From Methanofollis aquaemaris (lineage in GTDB: Archaea; Halobacteriota; Methanomicrobia; Methanomicrobiales; Methanofollaceae), in assembly GCF_017357525.1 (NCBI RefSeq), contig NZ_CP036172.1, forward strand, positions 682,001-746,000: a DNA stretch of 64,000 bases, given 5' to 3'. The notes beneath the pieces were generated by a model that did no database searches, was not told where the DNA came from, and worked only from the letters and a program-made list of their open reading frames with translations. Every line of letters starts with the position of its first letter. The stretch's first letter is position 1. Shown here piece by piece: positions 23,876 to 32,256 of this stretch. The position numbers were made by a program, and so were the translations under genes.

Positions 23876-24751
23876 TCAGAGGAGAAAGACCCTGATGATA
23901 TCAGTCTGGGTGATGATCCCGATCGGCTTACCGCCCTCGACGACGACCAGTCTCCCGATCTCCTTCTCCTTAAAGCGCCGGATCACCTCGTAGAGTTTGA
24001 TATCTGCTTCAGCCTTGACCACGTCGGAGGTCATCGCCCTCGTCACCAGGGACGAGGGTTCGAACCCCTGCTCGACGCCCTTGGCGAGGTCGCTGAGCGT
24101 GACAATCCCGAGGAGTTCGTCCCCGTCCATCACCGGGGCGCCGTGGATATGGCGTCTGGCAAAGATCGAGGCCGCGTCCTTGAGCGTGTCAGTGGGAGCA
24201 AGGGAAATGAGTGGCGAACTCATATAGTGCCTGACCGATTTTTTGGGCAGGGAGATCATCTCGCCGATCGAGATGAGCAGGGAACTCTGTGCCTCATCTT
24301 TGCCAAATACTTCTCCTTTGATGAGCATCTTGTTCACCGGCGTCGGACCGACGGTGATCTCGTCGCCGATATCAAAGATCTTGACGCTTCCGAGGAGTTT
24401 GATCAGGGCATGACAGATATCCGGATGACAGAGTGTCGTAAAATCTATCTCAGATACGCTGACACTCTCGACTTCAATGCCGCCCCTGGAGATCGGCACT
24501 ATGTACTCGCGCTCGTACTCGCCAATGTTGAGCTCCGCGTAGGCCTGTGCCGAGGGGTTGTACCCTCCCTTCGGCCCGGGAACTCCGTCGACCAGTCCAA
24601 GTGCCTTGAGGGACTGCATCTGATTCCTGACCGTACCGGGATTGCGTTTGAGAACCTCAGCGATCTCTTCGCCCTTGATCGCGCGCGAGTGCTGATGGTA
24701 TAGGGTGATGAGAGTGATGAGTATCTCTTTCTGGATAAGGGACAAATCCAT
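23876..24751 (-). CDS. HTH regulator with two CBS domains
   Basis: A 291-residue cytoplasmic protein: an N-terminal winged helix-turn-helix (residues about 5-60, AIKGEEIAEVLKRNPGTVRNQMQSLKALGLV), a middle ligand-domain (about 75-165) and a C-terminal CBS pair beginning RHYMSSPLISLAPTDTLKDAA (about 175) and TRAMTSDVVKAEADIKL (about 236). CBS pairs bind adenosyl nucleotides such as AMP, ATP or SAM, so this is likely an energy- or SAM-responsive transcription regulator (COG2524-like, from memory). It is transcribed divergently from the NOG1-type GTPase with only about 30-45 bp between starts, implying overlapping promoters. Confidence 0.88.
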   Translation of the reverse strand: MDLSLIQKEILITLITLYHQHSRAIKGEEIAEVLKRNPGTVRNQMQSLKALGLVDGVPGPKGGYNPSAQAYAELNIGEYEREYIVPISRGGIEVESVSVSEIDFTTLCHPDICHALIKLLGSVKIFDIGDEITVGPTPVNKMLIKGEVFGKDEAQSSLLISIGEMISLPKKSVRHYMSSPLISLAPTDTLKDAASIFARRHIHGAPVMDGDELLGIVTLSDLAKGVEQGFEPSSLVTRAMTSDVVKAEADIKLYEVIRRFKEKEIGRLVVVEGGKPIGIITQTDIIRVFLL

Positions 24752-24780
24752 AATAGAATTAGAGACTCTTCATAAATATC

Positions 24781-25830
24781 TTGGTTGTGGATACTGTGGA
24801 TTTTGAAAGAATACCAACTGTTCCGACTGCAGACGAGGTACTGGACCGCAGTTTCCGGCGTGCTGCGAAAAAAATGCAGATGAAGACGAACAAAGATCGT
24901 GCGAACGAGGATTTTGTCAGGGCTGTCTCAAGTGCGGTCCACGACCGCCTCGTCCACATCATCCAGTCGTTCCCGATCTTCGAGGAGCAGCCACCCTTCT
25001 ACGTGGACACCGTCGAGGCGCTCTTCGGGATTGAACGGCTGAAGATGGCGCTCGGGAATGTAGGCTGGGCGGCGATGCATACCAAGCGGATGGGTTGGGA
25101 GCACGGAGGGCCGCGGATCCGGAAGGCAGAGGACACCGCAACGATCAGGAGGCGGGCGGTGGCCAGGATCGCCTCGATCGTCCACCAGATCGACGACGAC
25201 CTGCACTTCCTCAACGAGGCCAGGAATGTCCTCCGCAAACTCCCCGAAATCAAGGAAGACGAGTTTACGGTGGTCATCGCCGGCTACCCGAACGTGGGCA
25301 AGTCCTCGTTCATCACCCGCGTTTCCTCAGCCGAACCTGAGGTGGCCTCATATCCGTTCACGACCAAAGGGGTGATTGTCGGCCACCGGTACGAGGGGCG
25401 CCGGCGGATTCAGTTCGTTGACACACCCGGACTGCTCAACCGTCCGGAAGAGGAGCGAAACCCCATCGAGGAGCAGGCGATATCGGCGATCATCCATACC
25501 GCAGACCTGATCGTCTTCATCCTCGACCCGAGCGAGTATTGCGGTTACCCCATGGAAGACCAGCGCCGTCTCCTTGAAGCCATCAGGGCCAGGGTGAGGG
25601 TGGAGGTGCCGATGCTCATCGTCGCCAACAAGGCCGACCTCGGTGCAGAAAGCGAGGCTGAATATTCCATGTCGGCCCAGACCGGTAAGGGAGTAAAAGA
25701 AGTGCTCGAGGTTGTCCTTTCACATTATCGGGAGCCAACCCCACGCCCCGACGAGGACGCACCCGAGGAGGAAACCGAGGACAGTCCCACCGTTCAGGGG
25801 TGGGAGCCCTGCCTGCGGCCGTCCAGATAA
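24781..25830 (+). CDS. NOG1-type GTPase
   Basis: A 349-residue GTP-binding protein related to eukaryotic nucleolar NOG1, needed for large ribosomal subunit assembly. The N-terminal helical NOG1 region (FERIPTVPTADEVLDRSFRRAAKK) precedes a G domain with G1 GYPNVGKSS (about 167-175), G2 Thr in YPFTTKGV, G3 DTPGLL and G4 NKAD. TTG 24781 is the first start, but GTG 24787 or GTG 24796, immediately before DFERIPTVP, fits the family better. The last 37 residues are acidic, low in complexity and overlap by 111 bp the convergent presenilin-like gene, so the C-terminus is unusual. Confidence 0.9.
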   Translation: MVVDTVDFERIPTVPTADEVLDRSFRRAAKKMQMKTNKDRANEDFVRAVSSAVHDRLVHIIQSFPIFEEQPPFYVDTVEALFGIERLKMALGNVGWAAMHTKRMGWEHGGPRIRKAEDTATIRRRAVARIASIVHQIDDDLHFLNEARNVLRKLPEIKEDEFTVVIAGYPNVGKSSFITRVSSAEPEVASYPFTTKGVIVGHRYEGRRRIQFVDTPGLLNRPEEERNPIEEQAISAIIHTADLIVFILDPSEYCGYPMEDQRRLLEAIRARVRVEVPMLIVANKADLGAESEAEYSMSAQTGKGVKEVLEVVLSHYREPTPRPDEDAPEEETEDSPTVQGWEPCLRPSR

Positions 25831-26628
25831 AACAAAGTGGAGAAGCACGGCCATCCCTGCGACCGAACCGACCATGGCCCCGAGCGCAGGGACCGAGAGG
25901 CCCAGCACCGTCACTTCAGAGAGGAACACCTGGGCCGAGACGACGAGGATCGAGGGCATGATCAGATCCCCCATACCCATGATGAAGGCCCCACGTTCGT
26001 CTTTCTTTTTTCCAAGGTCCATTCCCTCGCGCCGGAACGAGAAACTCCGCCGTTTGGGAATTACAAAGAGGATAGGGGTCTTGAGTTCGATGATCCCCTC
26101 GGCAAGGGCAAGCATGTGTCTGGTCTTGTAGACCGAGATGGCATCATAGACCGCCAACAGGATGAGGAGGAGGATCACCGGCAGAATGGCGAGGGAGACC
26201 CCGAAGATCGCGGCGACGCCCGCGGCGATGAGGATGCCGAGGGTGTCGATGACGTACCACTCAGGGTACAGGAAGAGGAGGGCGGTCCCGAGCGCCGCAC
26301 CTGCAAGGGCGAAAGGAAGCCCAAGTGCCGAAAGGCTGAGCGCAGTAACCCCAATGCTCCAGAATACAAAATAAAGCGTGAGGAAAACCGAGAGGGCGAC
26401 GAGCCCGAGGATCACCCGCTTGCCCCCGAGTTTGATGAGGACGAGCATGAGCAGGGTGAAACCGAGGAGGAGGGCGATGAAGATGAAGGGGTTTGCGACC
26501 GATGAGGGATCTTCGAAGGCGACAACACCGGCCGCCTGCATAGGGAGGGCGAGAACGATACCGACAGCCTCCACAAGGAGGAGCATGATCGGCATCACCA
26601 ACAGAGGGATGTTATTCCTGATATCCAT
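25720..26628 (-). CDS. Presenilin/signal peptide peptidase homologue (A22/PSH type)
   Basis: A 302-residue nine-helix-type intramembrane aspartyl protease. The two catalytic aspartates are in LAVYDAIS (Asp162) and GMGD (Asp221), separated by the usual loop, and PQAGLPPLN (271-279) occupies the place of the PAL motif, here altered to GLPPL. Such archaeal presenilin homologues cleave transmembrane helices; the natural substrates are unknown. The C-terminal helix overlaps by 111 bp the end of the opposing NOG1-type gene. The PAL variation might reduce activity, which is inference. Confidence 0.88.
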   Translation of the reverse strand: MDIRNNIPLLVMPIMLLLVEAVGIVLALPMQAAGVVAFEDPSSVANPFIFIALLLGFTLLMLVLIKLGGKRVILGLVALSVFLTLYFVFWSIGVTALSLSALGLPFALAGAALGTALLFLYPEWYVIDTLGILIAAGVAAIFGVSLAILPVILLLILLAVYDAISVYKTRHMLALAEGIIELKTPILFVIPKRRSFSFRREGMDLGKKKDERGAFIMGMGDLIMPSILVVSAQVFLSEVTVLGLSVPALGAMVGSVAGMAVLLHFVLSGRPQAGLPPLNGGTVLGFLLGCVLVGAWGWLPIM

Positions 26629-26684
26629 TGCAGACCTCTTCTAATATCGTTAGGTTAATTAATGGTATTCTATTATCTAAAAGC

Positions 26685-26999
26685 ATGGAGATCAGAGAAG
26701 TCCTCGTCGACATCGTTCTCACCATCATCCTTGTGGTCTCCACCCTCACGCTGGTCTGGCGGGTCTGGCAGGATCTGACCATGGCCGTGGCAACGACGCT
26801 GATGATGCTCTCTCTCGGCGGACTCTTTCTCTCCCTTGGTTATAAGGTCTGGCGGCTTGAGGAGAGTGTCATTGCGCGCGAGCGGACGATGAGGGTGAAC
26901 ATGGAGGAACTTTCCCATACCATGGCACAGAAATATGATAACACTGTCCAGCATATCGATACGACAGTGAGCGAGATCACTCGCAGGATGTACCGATAA
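26685..26999 (+). CDS. Small membrane protein with coiled-coil tail
   Basis: A 104-residue protein that I do not recognise. Two hydrophobic segments (about residues 7-25 and 36-54) are followed by a helical, heptad-like tail (VIARERTMRVNMEELSHTMAQKYDNTVQHIDTTV). ATG 26685 is chosen over the upstream ATG in the same frame because the region before it is promoter-like (ttctattatctaaaa). It is divergent from the presenilin homologue (57 bp) and ends 30 bp before fen, so it may share the fen transcript. A signalling or scaffold role is only a guess. Confidence 0.65.
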   Translation: MEIREVLVDIVLTIILVVSTLTLVWRVWQDLTMAVATTLMMLSLGGLFLSLGYKVWRLEESVIARERTMRVNMEELSHTMAQKYDNTVQHIDTTVSEITRRMYR

Positions 27000-27029
27000 A
27001 AGACCACACAATGTTTTTGTGATCCTTCC

Positions 27030-28031
27030 ATGGGCGTTGCACTCAGAGATATCATCAAGGACTACCGACAGGAGACCGACCTCGAAGAGATGCGGGGGGT
27101 CGTGGCAGTCGATGCCTTCAATGCACTCTACCAGTTCCTCTCCATTATCAGGCAGCCTGACGGCACCCCGCTGATGGACAGGGACGGCCGGGTCACCTCC
27201 CATCTATCGGGGCTTTTCTTCAGGAACGTCAACTTTCTGGAGAAAGGGGTCAGGCCGGTCTATGTCTTCGACGGCGCGCCGCCGGAGTTGAAGAGCACGA
27301 CGGTCGAGAAGCGGCGGGAAGTACGGGACGCCGCAGGCGAGGCGTGGAAAGAGGCGCTTGCGCGCGGCGACCGGGAGGAGGCCTACAAACAGGCAAGGGC
27401 CTCGGCAAAGATCGACGAGGCGATGATCTCGTCGGCCAAACGGTTGCTCTCGCTGATGGGTATCCCCTGTGTCCAGGCGCCGAGCGAGGGCGAGGCCCAG
27501 GCGGCGTTCATGGCACAGCGGGGCGATGTCAACGCAGCGGCCTCGCAGGACTACGACTCCCTCCTCTTTGGAGCGCCGCATCTGGTCAGGAACCTCACGG
27601 TCTCAGGCAAACGAAAGATGCGCGGCCGGACGGTGACGGTGCGGCCCGAGACTTACGACCTCCAGAGTGTTCTGGAGGGACTCTCGGTCACTCGCGAGGG
27701 GCTTGTCGAGATCGGGATCCTGGTCGGGACCGACTTCAACCCCGGCATCAGGGGGATCGGGCCGAAGACAGCCCTGAAGATCGTGCAGAAGGGGAAGTTC
27801 GTCGGGACGATTCGGGAGAAGGCCCCTGAGTTCGACCCCGAGCCTATCCGCAATTTCTTCCTTGACCCGCCGGTCACCGAAGACTACCGTCTCTCCTGGG
27901 AGAGTCCGGCGCCCGATGGGGTGGTGGAGATGCTCTGCGAGGAGTACGCATTCTCGGAAGCGAGAGTCGAGAGCGCGCTTGAGCGTTTGGGGATGAAGGC
28001 CGGGCAGAAGACGCTGGACGCGTGGTTCTGA
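27030..28031 (+). CDS. fen: Flap endonuclease FEN1
   Basis: A 333-residue structure-specific 5' nuclease that removes flaps during lagging-strand maturation and repair. The N domain (MGVALRDII, VAVDAFNALYQFL, YVFDGAPPELK) and I domain (APSEGEAQAAFMA, ASQDYDSLLFG, LVGTDFNPGIRGIGPKTALKI) hold the acidic metal ligands and the helix-hairpin-helix. The C-terminus QKTLDAWF is a PCNA-interacting (PIP) box. Family length is about 330-345. Start at ATG 27030, the usual MGV; a T run follows the stop. Confidence 0.97.
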   Translation: MGVALRDIIKDYRQETDLEEMRGVVAVDAFNALYQFLSIIRQPDGTPLMDRDGRVTSHLSGLFFRNVNFLEKGVRPVYVFDGAPPELKSTTVEKRREVRDAAGEAWKEALARGDREEAYKQARASAKIDEAMISSAKRLLSLMGIPCVQAPSEGEAQAAFMAQRGDVNAAASQDYDSLLFGAPHLVRNLTVSGKRKMRGRTVTVRPETYDLQSVLEGLSVTREGLVEIGILVGTDFNPGIRGIGPKTALKIVQKGKFVGTIREKAPEFDPEPIRNFFLDPPVTEDYRLSWESPAPDGVVEMLCEEYAFSEARVESALERLGMKAGQKTLDAWF

Positions 28032-28041
28032 GGGTCTGAAC

Positions 28042-28067
28042 TTTTTTGGTCCCGGTGAATTTTTTTT
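28042..28067 (+). terminator. Tandem oligo-T terminator after fen
   Basis: Two T runs, six bases at 28042-28047 and eight at 28060-28067, immediately follow the fen stop. Confidence 0.5.
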
Positions 28068-28074
28068 CCGGGGG

Positions 28075-28430
28075 GATGGAGGATCTCGGACGCAGCCTTC
28101 CCGCCCCAATCTTCGCGGATCAGGGGGTGGAGGGAGAAGGCGTGATGATCATACCGGCACCCCCATCACAGAACCTTCACCTCCGTCTCGCGCCTGGAGG
28201 CGAATACCCCCCGGACTCGAAGGCCCTACGGGCCTTCTCGAACTCGCTAACGCTTGTCCCCCCCCACGATGAGGGGATGGGTGGGGGCGGCAATGAGGCG
28301 GCGGTTCCACAGCGGTTTTCACGCTCATCACACCATCACAAGGGAGAGGATCAAGGACTCTTCCACACCCAGAAGATCTCCTCAGAAAAATTTTCTCCCC
28401 GTATGCTTGAGATTCTTCAAAGCCCTAAAT
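28075..28430 (-). repeat. Dispersed repeat copy, inverse orientation, nearly full length
   Basis: Fills the gene-free 28032-28449 gap. On the minus strand it shows the family's ordered blocks: CTCAAGCATACGGGG (from 28412), GAGGAGATCTTCTGG, GTCCTTGATCCTCTCCCTTGTGA, CCTCATCGTGGGGGG, GGCGCGAGACGGAGGTGAAGG and finally GATTGGGGCGGGAAGGC near 28095. It also contains a private inverted repeat (gaaggccctacgggccttc). No coding frame seems real. Confidence 0.6.
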
Positions 28431-28449
28431 ATATCAAGTCATACATCAG

Positions 28450-29631
28450 ATGATTTCTATGCGTCTGATCGCTTCATTCGTCCTTCTGACACTTATTCTC
28501 ACATCTATCAGCCCCACGGCCAGCGCGTCACCCTCTTTGCCGGATTCTGCCCCAAAATTCATGGAAAGGGCACCGATGAGTTCCGTCGACCTCATCCCGG
28601 TCGCCCTCCTTTCGGCAGAGGACGGTGGCTACCTCCAGGTCGTCAACGCGGTCACCTACCTGCCGGAGGATGATCCGACCTCCGCAACCATCCTCACCCG
28701 GGCCGGAGCGGACGGTTCAACCTGCTGGACTACCTCTATGGACGGCAGACCCCGTGCCGCCGTTTCAGCCCCTGACGGCGGGTGGGTCGTCGCCGGCAGC
28801 AACCAGAGGAAAGCCTGGGTCACAAAATTTGTCGATGACGGCACGCTCCAGTGGGAGCGTGTGAACACGTGGGAAGATGACTCAGAAATCCTGGCGATCG
28901 CCTGCACCGCTGACGGCGGATTCGTCTTTTCAGGTAATCTGGACAACCAGAGCATTGAAGAGAACCAGAAGAGCGAGATCTATCTCAGTCATCTCGACGC
29001 CGACGGCGTCCCAGTCCTTGAGACCTCCTGTGTCGTTTCCCGGGGTGATATCTGGGACTGTGTGACCGGTATCGCAGACGCAGATGACACGCTCTTCATC
29101 ATCACCACATCTTCGCGTATCACGACCGACCCGAATGGCACCGTGCTCTCTGTAGAGAGATGGCCACATGACTTCTCAGCCGCGTTCCCTGTGCAAGACG
29201 GTTTTGTCGTTGCCGGCAGCGTGCTCCACAACCATAGGTGGGTCCAGACCCTGATAAAAATGGATCCTGACGGCTCCATCATCTGGGAGCGGCAGTATGA
29301 AGAGCTGGAACCGGCAACGATCGATGGGTTAGTCGAGGGCTCGCACGGCGAGATCGTCGCCTTCGGGACATGCTCGTACAATCGCACGTGCCCCCCCTTC
29401 ACTGAATCTGTCACCGACTCCCTTGTCATGGTCTTCGGTCCTGACGGAGAACTCCGTGGGCAGAAGACCAGCGGCTATCCCGGGATAGACATGGGCAGAG
29501 GAATCGTCACGACAGACGATGGTTATCTTCTCCTGGCTGAATATGTCACTCCCCTTGAAAAAATTGATGAGTATAATCTACGGTTTCTTGCCTCCGGCAC
29601 CGCCCTCTTCCCGGTCTCCGGGCGTCGGTGA
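28450..29631 (+). CDS. Secreted propeller-like repeat protein
   Basis: A 393-residue exported protein. The first 26 residues form a signal peptide (basic MRL start, hydrophobic IASFVLLTLILTSI, then a small-residue ASA cleavage site). The mature part consists of repeats of about 45-50 residues built on DGGW/YVVAGS, WVTKFVDDGTLQWER and (D)GS.IWER motifs, typical of beta-propeller proteins found in archaeal surface proteomes. There is no C-terminal anchor, so it is secreted or loosely attached. TATA-like taaatatatc 15-26 bp upstream suggests a leaderless start at ATG 28450 (or ATG 28459). The ligand is unknown. Confidence 0.8.
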   Translation: MISMRLIASFVLLTLILTSISPTASASPSLPDSAPKFMERAPMSSVDLIPVALLSAEDGGYLQVVNAVTYLPEDDPTSATILTRAGADGSTCWTTSMDGRPRAAVSAPDGGWVVAGSNQRKAWVTKFVDDGTLQWERVNTWEDDSEILAIACTADGGFVFSGNLDNQSIEENQKSEIYLSHLDADGVPVLETSCVVSRGDIWDCVTGIADADDTLFIITTSSRITTDPNGTVLSVERWPHDFSAAFPVQDGFVVAGSVLHNHRWVQTLIKMDPDGSIIWERQYEELEPATIDGLVEGSHGEIVAFGTCSYNRTCPPFTESVTDSLVMVFGPDGELRGQKTSGYPGIDMGRGIVTTDDGYLLLAEYVTPLEKIDEYNLRFLASGTALFPVSGRR

Positions 29632-29699
29632 TCCATAGGGGAGAGGGCTCAGTGACAGGAGGTTCCGACTCCTATCTCCTAAACAGAGTACTCCCCTGA

Positions 29700-30070
29700 A
29701 TCATTTTTTCGGCTCTAATAAATCGGGCACGAGTCTAGTGCCCGCCTTAAGCATCCCGGATGAAAATCGTTCAGAGCAGATCTCCAGGGCGTGGAAGGAT
29801 CGATCCTTGATCCTTCTCCTTGTGACTGAGGAACGAACAGATATCAAGTATCGTGCCGCCTCCGCCTATATCATCCATGGGGGGACGACCGGAGGGAGTC
29901 GAGAAAGCCGTAGACTTTCGCTGACGAGCGTGAGCGTGAGCGAGATCGAGACGACGGTGAAGAGTCTGCGATTGTGGGCGGCACGTCGGATCATCATCTC
30001 TCCCCTGATCGATCGCGCCGGTGCGGAGCACGGTCCGCGCCAGATGTACACACCAGAACAGAAATTCAAC
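29700..30070 (+). repeat. Dispersed repeat copy, forward orientation
   Basis: In the gene-free 29632-30092 gap. It has the ordered blocks TTTTCGGCTCTAATAA, GGGCAC/GTGCCC hairpin (29725-29743), CTTAAGCATCCCGGATGAAAATCG (from 29746), AGCAGATCTCC, GATCCTTGATCCTTCTCCTTGTGA, CGCCTATATCATCCATGGGGGG and GAGACGACGGTGAAGAGTCTGCGA (29948-29971); the last is 23 of 24 identical to 48487-48510. No gene is supported. Confidence 0.6.
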
Positions 30071-30075
30071 ACAAC

Positions 30076-30082
30076 AAAAAAA
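30076..30082 (-). terminator. Oligo-T terminator after the phosphatidyltransferase gene
   Basis: Seven A on the plus strand, 10 bp past the stop codon of the leftward archaetidylinositol-phosphate synthase gene. Confidence 0.45.
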
Positions 30083-30092
30083 GAAGGGTGGA

Positions 30093-30686
30093 TCAGAGTC
30101 GCTTCCAGATATAGACGATCCGCTGCAGGGCGGTGTAATGCCCGAGCACCCCGAAGATGACGAGGAGCCATCCGAGGTACGGCATCCCGTACACCGGCGC
30201 CGCAAAGACGAGGTCAAGGACACCGGCGATGATGAGGAGCACCAGACGGTCGGCCCTGCCCAGGATCCCGCCATAGTACCTTCCCACCCCGAGGGCCTGG
30301 GCCTGGGTGCCCATGTACGAGGACATCAGCACACCCGTGAGGGCAAAGACGCCAACCTGCCATGAGGCCGCACCGCCCGCAAAGATCCCGGTGATGATGA
30401 CGATATCGGCGTACCGGTCAGAGACATGATCGATGAAATCACCGCGCAGACTCGCGATCTCAAGCTCGCGGGCGAGCGCTCCGTCGAGGGCGTCGAAGAC
30501 GGCGTTGACCGCTACCAGCAGGACACCCCAGGCGACCTCGCCGTAGTAAAAGGCGACGCCCGCCGCGAAGGCCGCGACCAGCGCACCGACCGAGAAGAAG
30601 TTCGGCGTAAGCCCGAGACGTTTTGACCCGGCGATCGCGGGGTTGAGGAGACCGGCGACATAGGGGCGGAGGCGGTCGAGGGTCAT
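30093..30686 (-). CDS. Archaetidylinositol phosphate synthase (CDP-alcohol phosphatidyltransferase)
   Basis: A 197-residue membrane enzyme with about five to six helices. The catalytic motif D-x2-D-G-x2-A-R-x8-G-x3-D-x3-D is complete (DALDGALAR...GDFIDHVSD, from residue 65), which binds CDP-archaeol and Mg2+. The archaeal family member joins CDP-archaeol and inositol 1-phosphate in polar lipid synthesis; a different head group cannot be ruled out. It overlaps the AK6-type kinase gene by 4 nt at the start. Confidence 0.87.
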   Translation of the reverse strand: MTLDRLRPYVAGLLNPAIAGSKRLGLTPNFFSVGALVAAFAAGVAFYYGEVAWGVLLVAVNAVFDALDGALARELEIASLRGDFIDHVSDRYADIVIITGIFAGGAASWQVGVFALTGVLMSSYMGTQAQALGVGRYYGGILGRADRLVLLIIAGVLDLVFAAPVYGMPYLGWLLVIFGVLGHYTALQRIVYIWKRL

Positions 30687-31195
30687 AGCCCCTCCATGAG
30701 ATAGGAGGACCAGTCGACCGTTCCGAAAGACGGGGCAACCGTGCCGTCCATGAAGCCCTCGATGAGGTCGGCGACTTCCTCAGGGCCGAGGGCGGTGACG
30801 TCCACCTCAAGCACCCGCTCTGCGGGAAAGAGATCCAGCGTCTCGATCAGGATGACGTCCAGGGCCTCGGCTTCCGCGTTTTCCCGCACCTTTTCCCGTG
30901 CATAACCGCGCGCTGCCAGTCTCTCCTCCAGGAGATCGGGGCGGCAGCGGAGCACCACGATCCGATCACAGGGGAGGAGGTGGGCGAGATGGCCCTCCAC
31001 CACCCCGTCGACCGGTTCAAAGGCCGCCGCCCATGCCTCGGCGTCTACGACCATAGTGTCTCGCTCAGGGTCATCACCGAGGACGAACGGCCCGACCGTC
31101 TCGGTGGCATGCACCACCCGGCGGCCGCGGTCGGCAAGCACCTCTGCGACCGTGCTCTTTCCTGTGCCCGGCGTCCCGGTGATCCCGACCATCAT
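30683..31195 (-). CDS. AK6/Fap7-type adenylate kinase family protein
   Basis: A 170-residue P-loop nucleotide kinase with Walker A GTPGTGKST (residues 6-14) and the short lid arginines near LRCRPDLLEERLAARGY (about 83-99). The family contains eukaryotic AK6/Fap7, which has adenylate kinase/ATPase activity and helps small ribosomal subunit maturation. It overlaps hisC by 4 nt upstream and the lipid synthase downstream, making a tight minus-strand operon argD-hisC-AK6-AIP synthase, although the functions are mixed. Confidence 0.88.
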   Translation of the reverse strand: MMVGITGTPGTGKSTVAEVLADRGRRVVHATETVGPFVLGDDPERDTMVVDAEAWAAAFEPVDGVVEGHLAHLLPCDRIVVLRCRPDLLEERLAARGYAREKVRENAEAEALDVILIETLDLFPAERVLEVDVTALGPEEVADLIEGFMDGTVAPSFGTVDWSSYLMEGL

Positions 31196-32256
31196 AACAG
31201 ATCCCCGACCTTCTCAAGAAAGAGTTCGTTCTCCCAGTCCGCACCGATGCTGACCCTGATATACCGATCTTCAAGCCCGGGGAAACTCCGGCACGACCTG
31301 ACGACGACGCCTCCCTCTGCAAGTCGCTCCATCGCCTCGTCCCCCTTCTGGGGCGCCACGTCGATGAGGACGAAGTTCGCCTCAGAGGGCGTCACCGGCA
31401 GGGGGATCTCGGCCATAAAGCGTTCTCTCCATCTCTGAACATGCGCCACGACCTCATGAATGTGTGCCTGGTCTGCAAGCGCCGCCTCCGCCGCAGCAAG
31501 GGCGACGCTGTTCACCGCAAAAGGCGTGGCCGCCTGCTCCAGATGGGGCGCAAGCCATGCGGGGACGAAGGCATACCCAAAGCGCAGACCGGCAAGTGAG
31601 TAGGCCTTGGACATCGTCCGCCCCTCGATGAGGTTGTCGTATTCCCGCATCAGCGGACGGTAGTTCACGTCAGAGAACTCGATATACGCATTATCCAGGA
31701 AGAGGAGACAGTCGGTCCCGTCCAGGATCTCCCTGACCACATCAACGGGAACAATGTTCCCGGTCGGGTTGTTTGGCGTGCAGAGAAAGGCGAGTTTTGC
31801 CCCCTGGCAGGCCTCGACAAACCGCTCCGGATCGACCGAGAAGTCGGGTTCCCGCGGAACCTCGACGACCTCCGCACCCTGCGCGGCGGCGGTAAGTTTG
31901 TAGAAGGAAAAGGTCGGGGTGGAGATGACGACCCGGTCGCCGGGTTCAACCACGGTGCGCACGACCGTCTCGATCACCCCATCCATGCCATTGCCGAGGA
32001 GGAAGGCATGGTCGCCGTGAAGCCTTCGGAGGGCATCCGTCGCCGCCGCGGGCCGGGCCGCCGGGTAACGGTTCCCTTCCTTCAGAGCCGAAAGCCCCGC
32101 GGCGACCACCGCGTCAGAAGGGGGGGCAGGGTTTTCGTTGCTGGCAAGCCGCGCCACCCTGGAGAGCCCCTGCTCGCGCGCGATCTCCTCCGCGCTCTTT
32201 GCAAAGACGTAACCGCCTGCTGTAGCGTAACACCGCCTAACGACCGAGCGCCTCAT
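31192..32256 (-). CDS. hisC: Histidinol-phosphate aminotransferase
   Basis: A 354-residue class I/II PLP aminotransferase for histidine biosynthesis. Motifs are ARLASNENPAPPS (about 35-47), CTPNNPTGN (about 158-166), DNAYIEFSD and the PLP lysine in TMSKAYSLAGLRFG (about 213-226), with a final VRSCRSFPG...IRVSIG. Length is typical. The first ATG overlaps the argD stop by 20 nt; a start slightly downstream (GTG at about 32241) is possible. hisD lies 16 kb away, so the his genes are scattered. Confidence 0.93.
   Translation of the reverse strand: MRRSVVRRCYATAGGYVFAKSAEEIAREQGLSRVARLASNENPAPPSDAVVAAGLSALKEGNRYPAARPAAATDALRRLHGDHAFLLGNGMDGVIETVVRTVVEPGDRVVISTPTFSFYKLTAAAQGAEVVEVPREPDFSVDPERFVEACQGAKLAFLCTPNNPTGNIVPVDVVREILDGTDCLLFLDNAYIEFSDVNYRPLMREYDNLIEGRTMSKAYSLAGLRFGYAFVPAWLAPHLEQAATPFAVNSVALAAAEAALADQAHIHEVVAHVQRWRERFMAEIPLPVTPSEANFVLIDVAPQKGDEAMERLAEGGVVVRSCRSFPGLEDRYIRVSIGADWENELFLEKVGDLL

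Noticed and set aside
24050-24075. A tRNA T-arm-like sequence (gggttcgaacccctgc).
   Set aside because: It lies inside the well-supported HTH-CBS coding sequence, there is no acceptor or anticodon stem at the right distance, and the codons read as a normal CBS segment.
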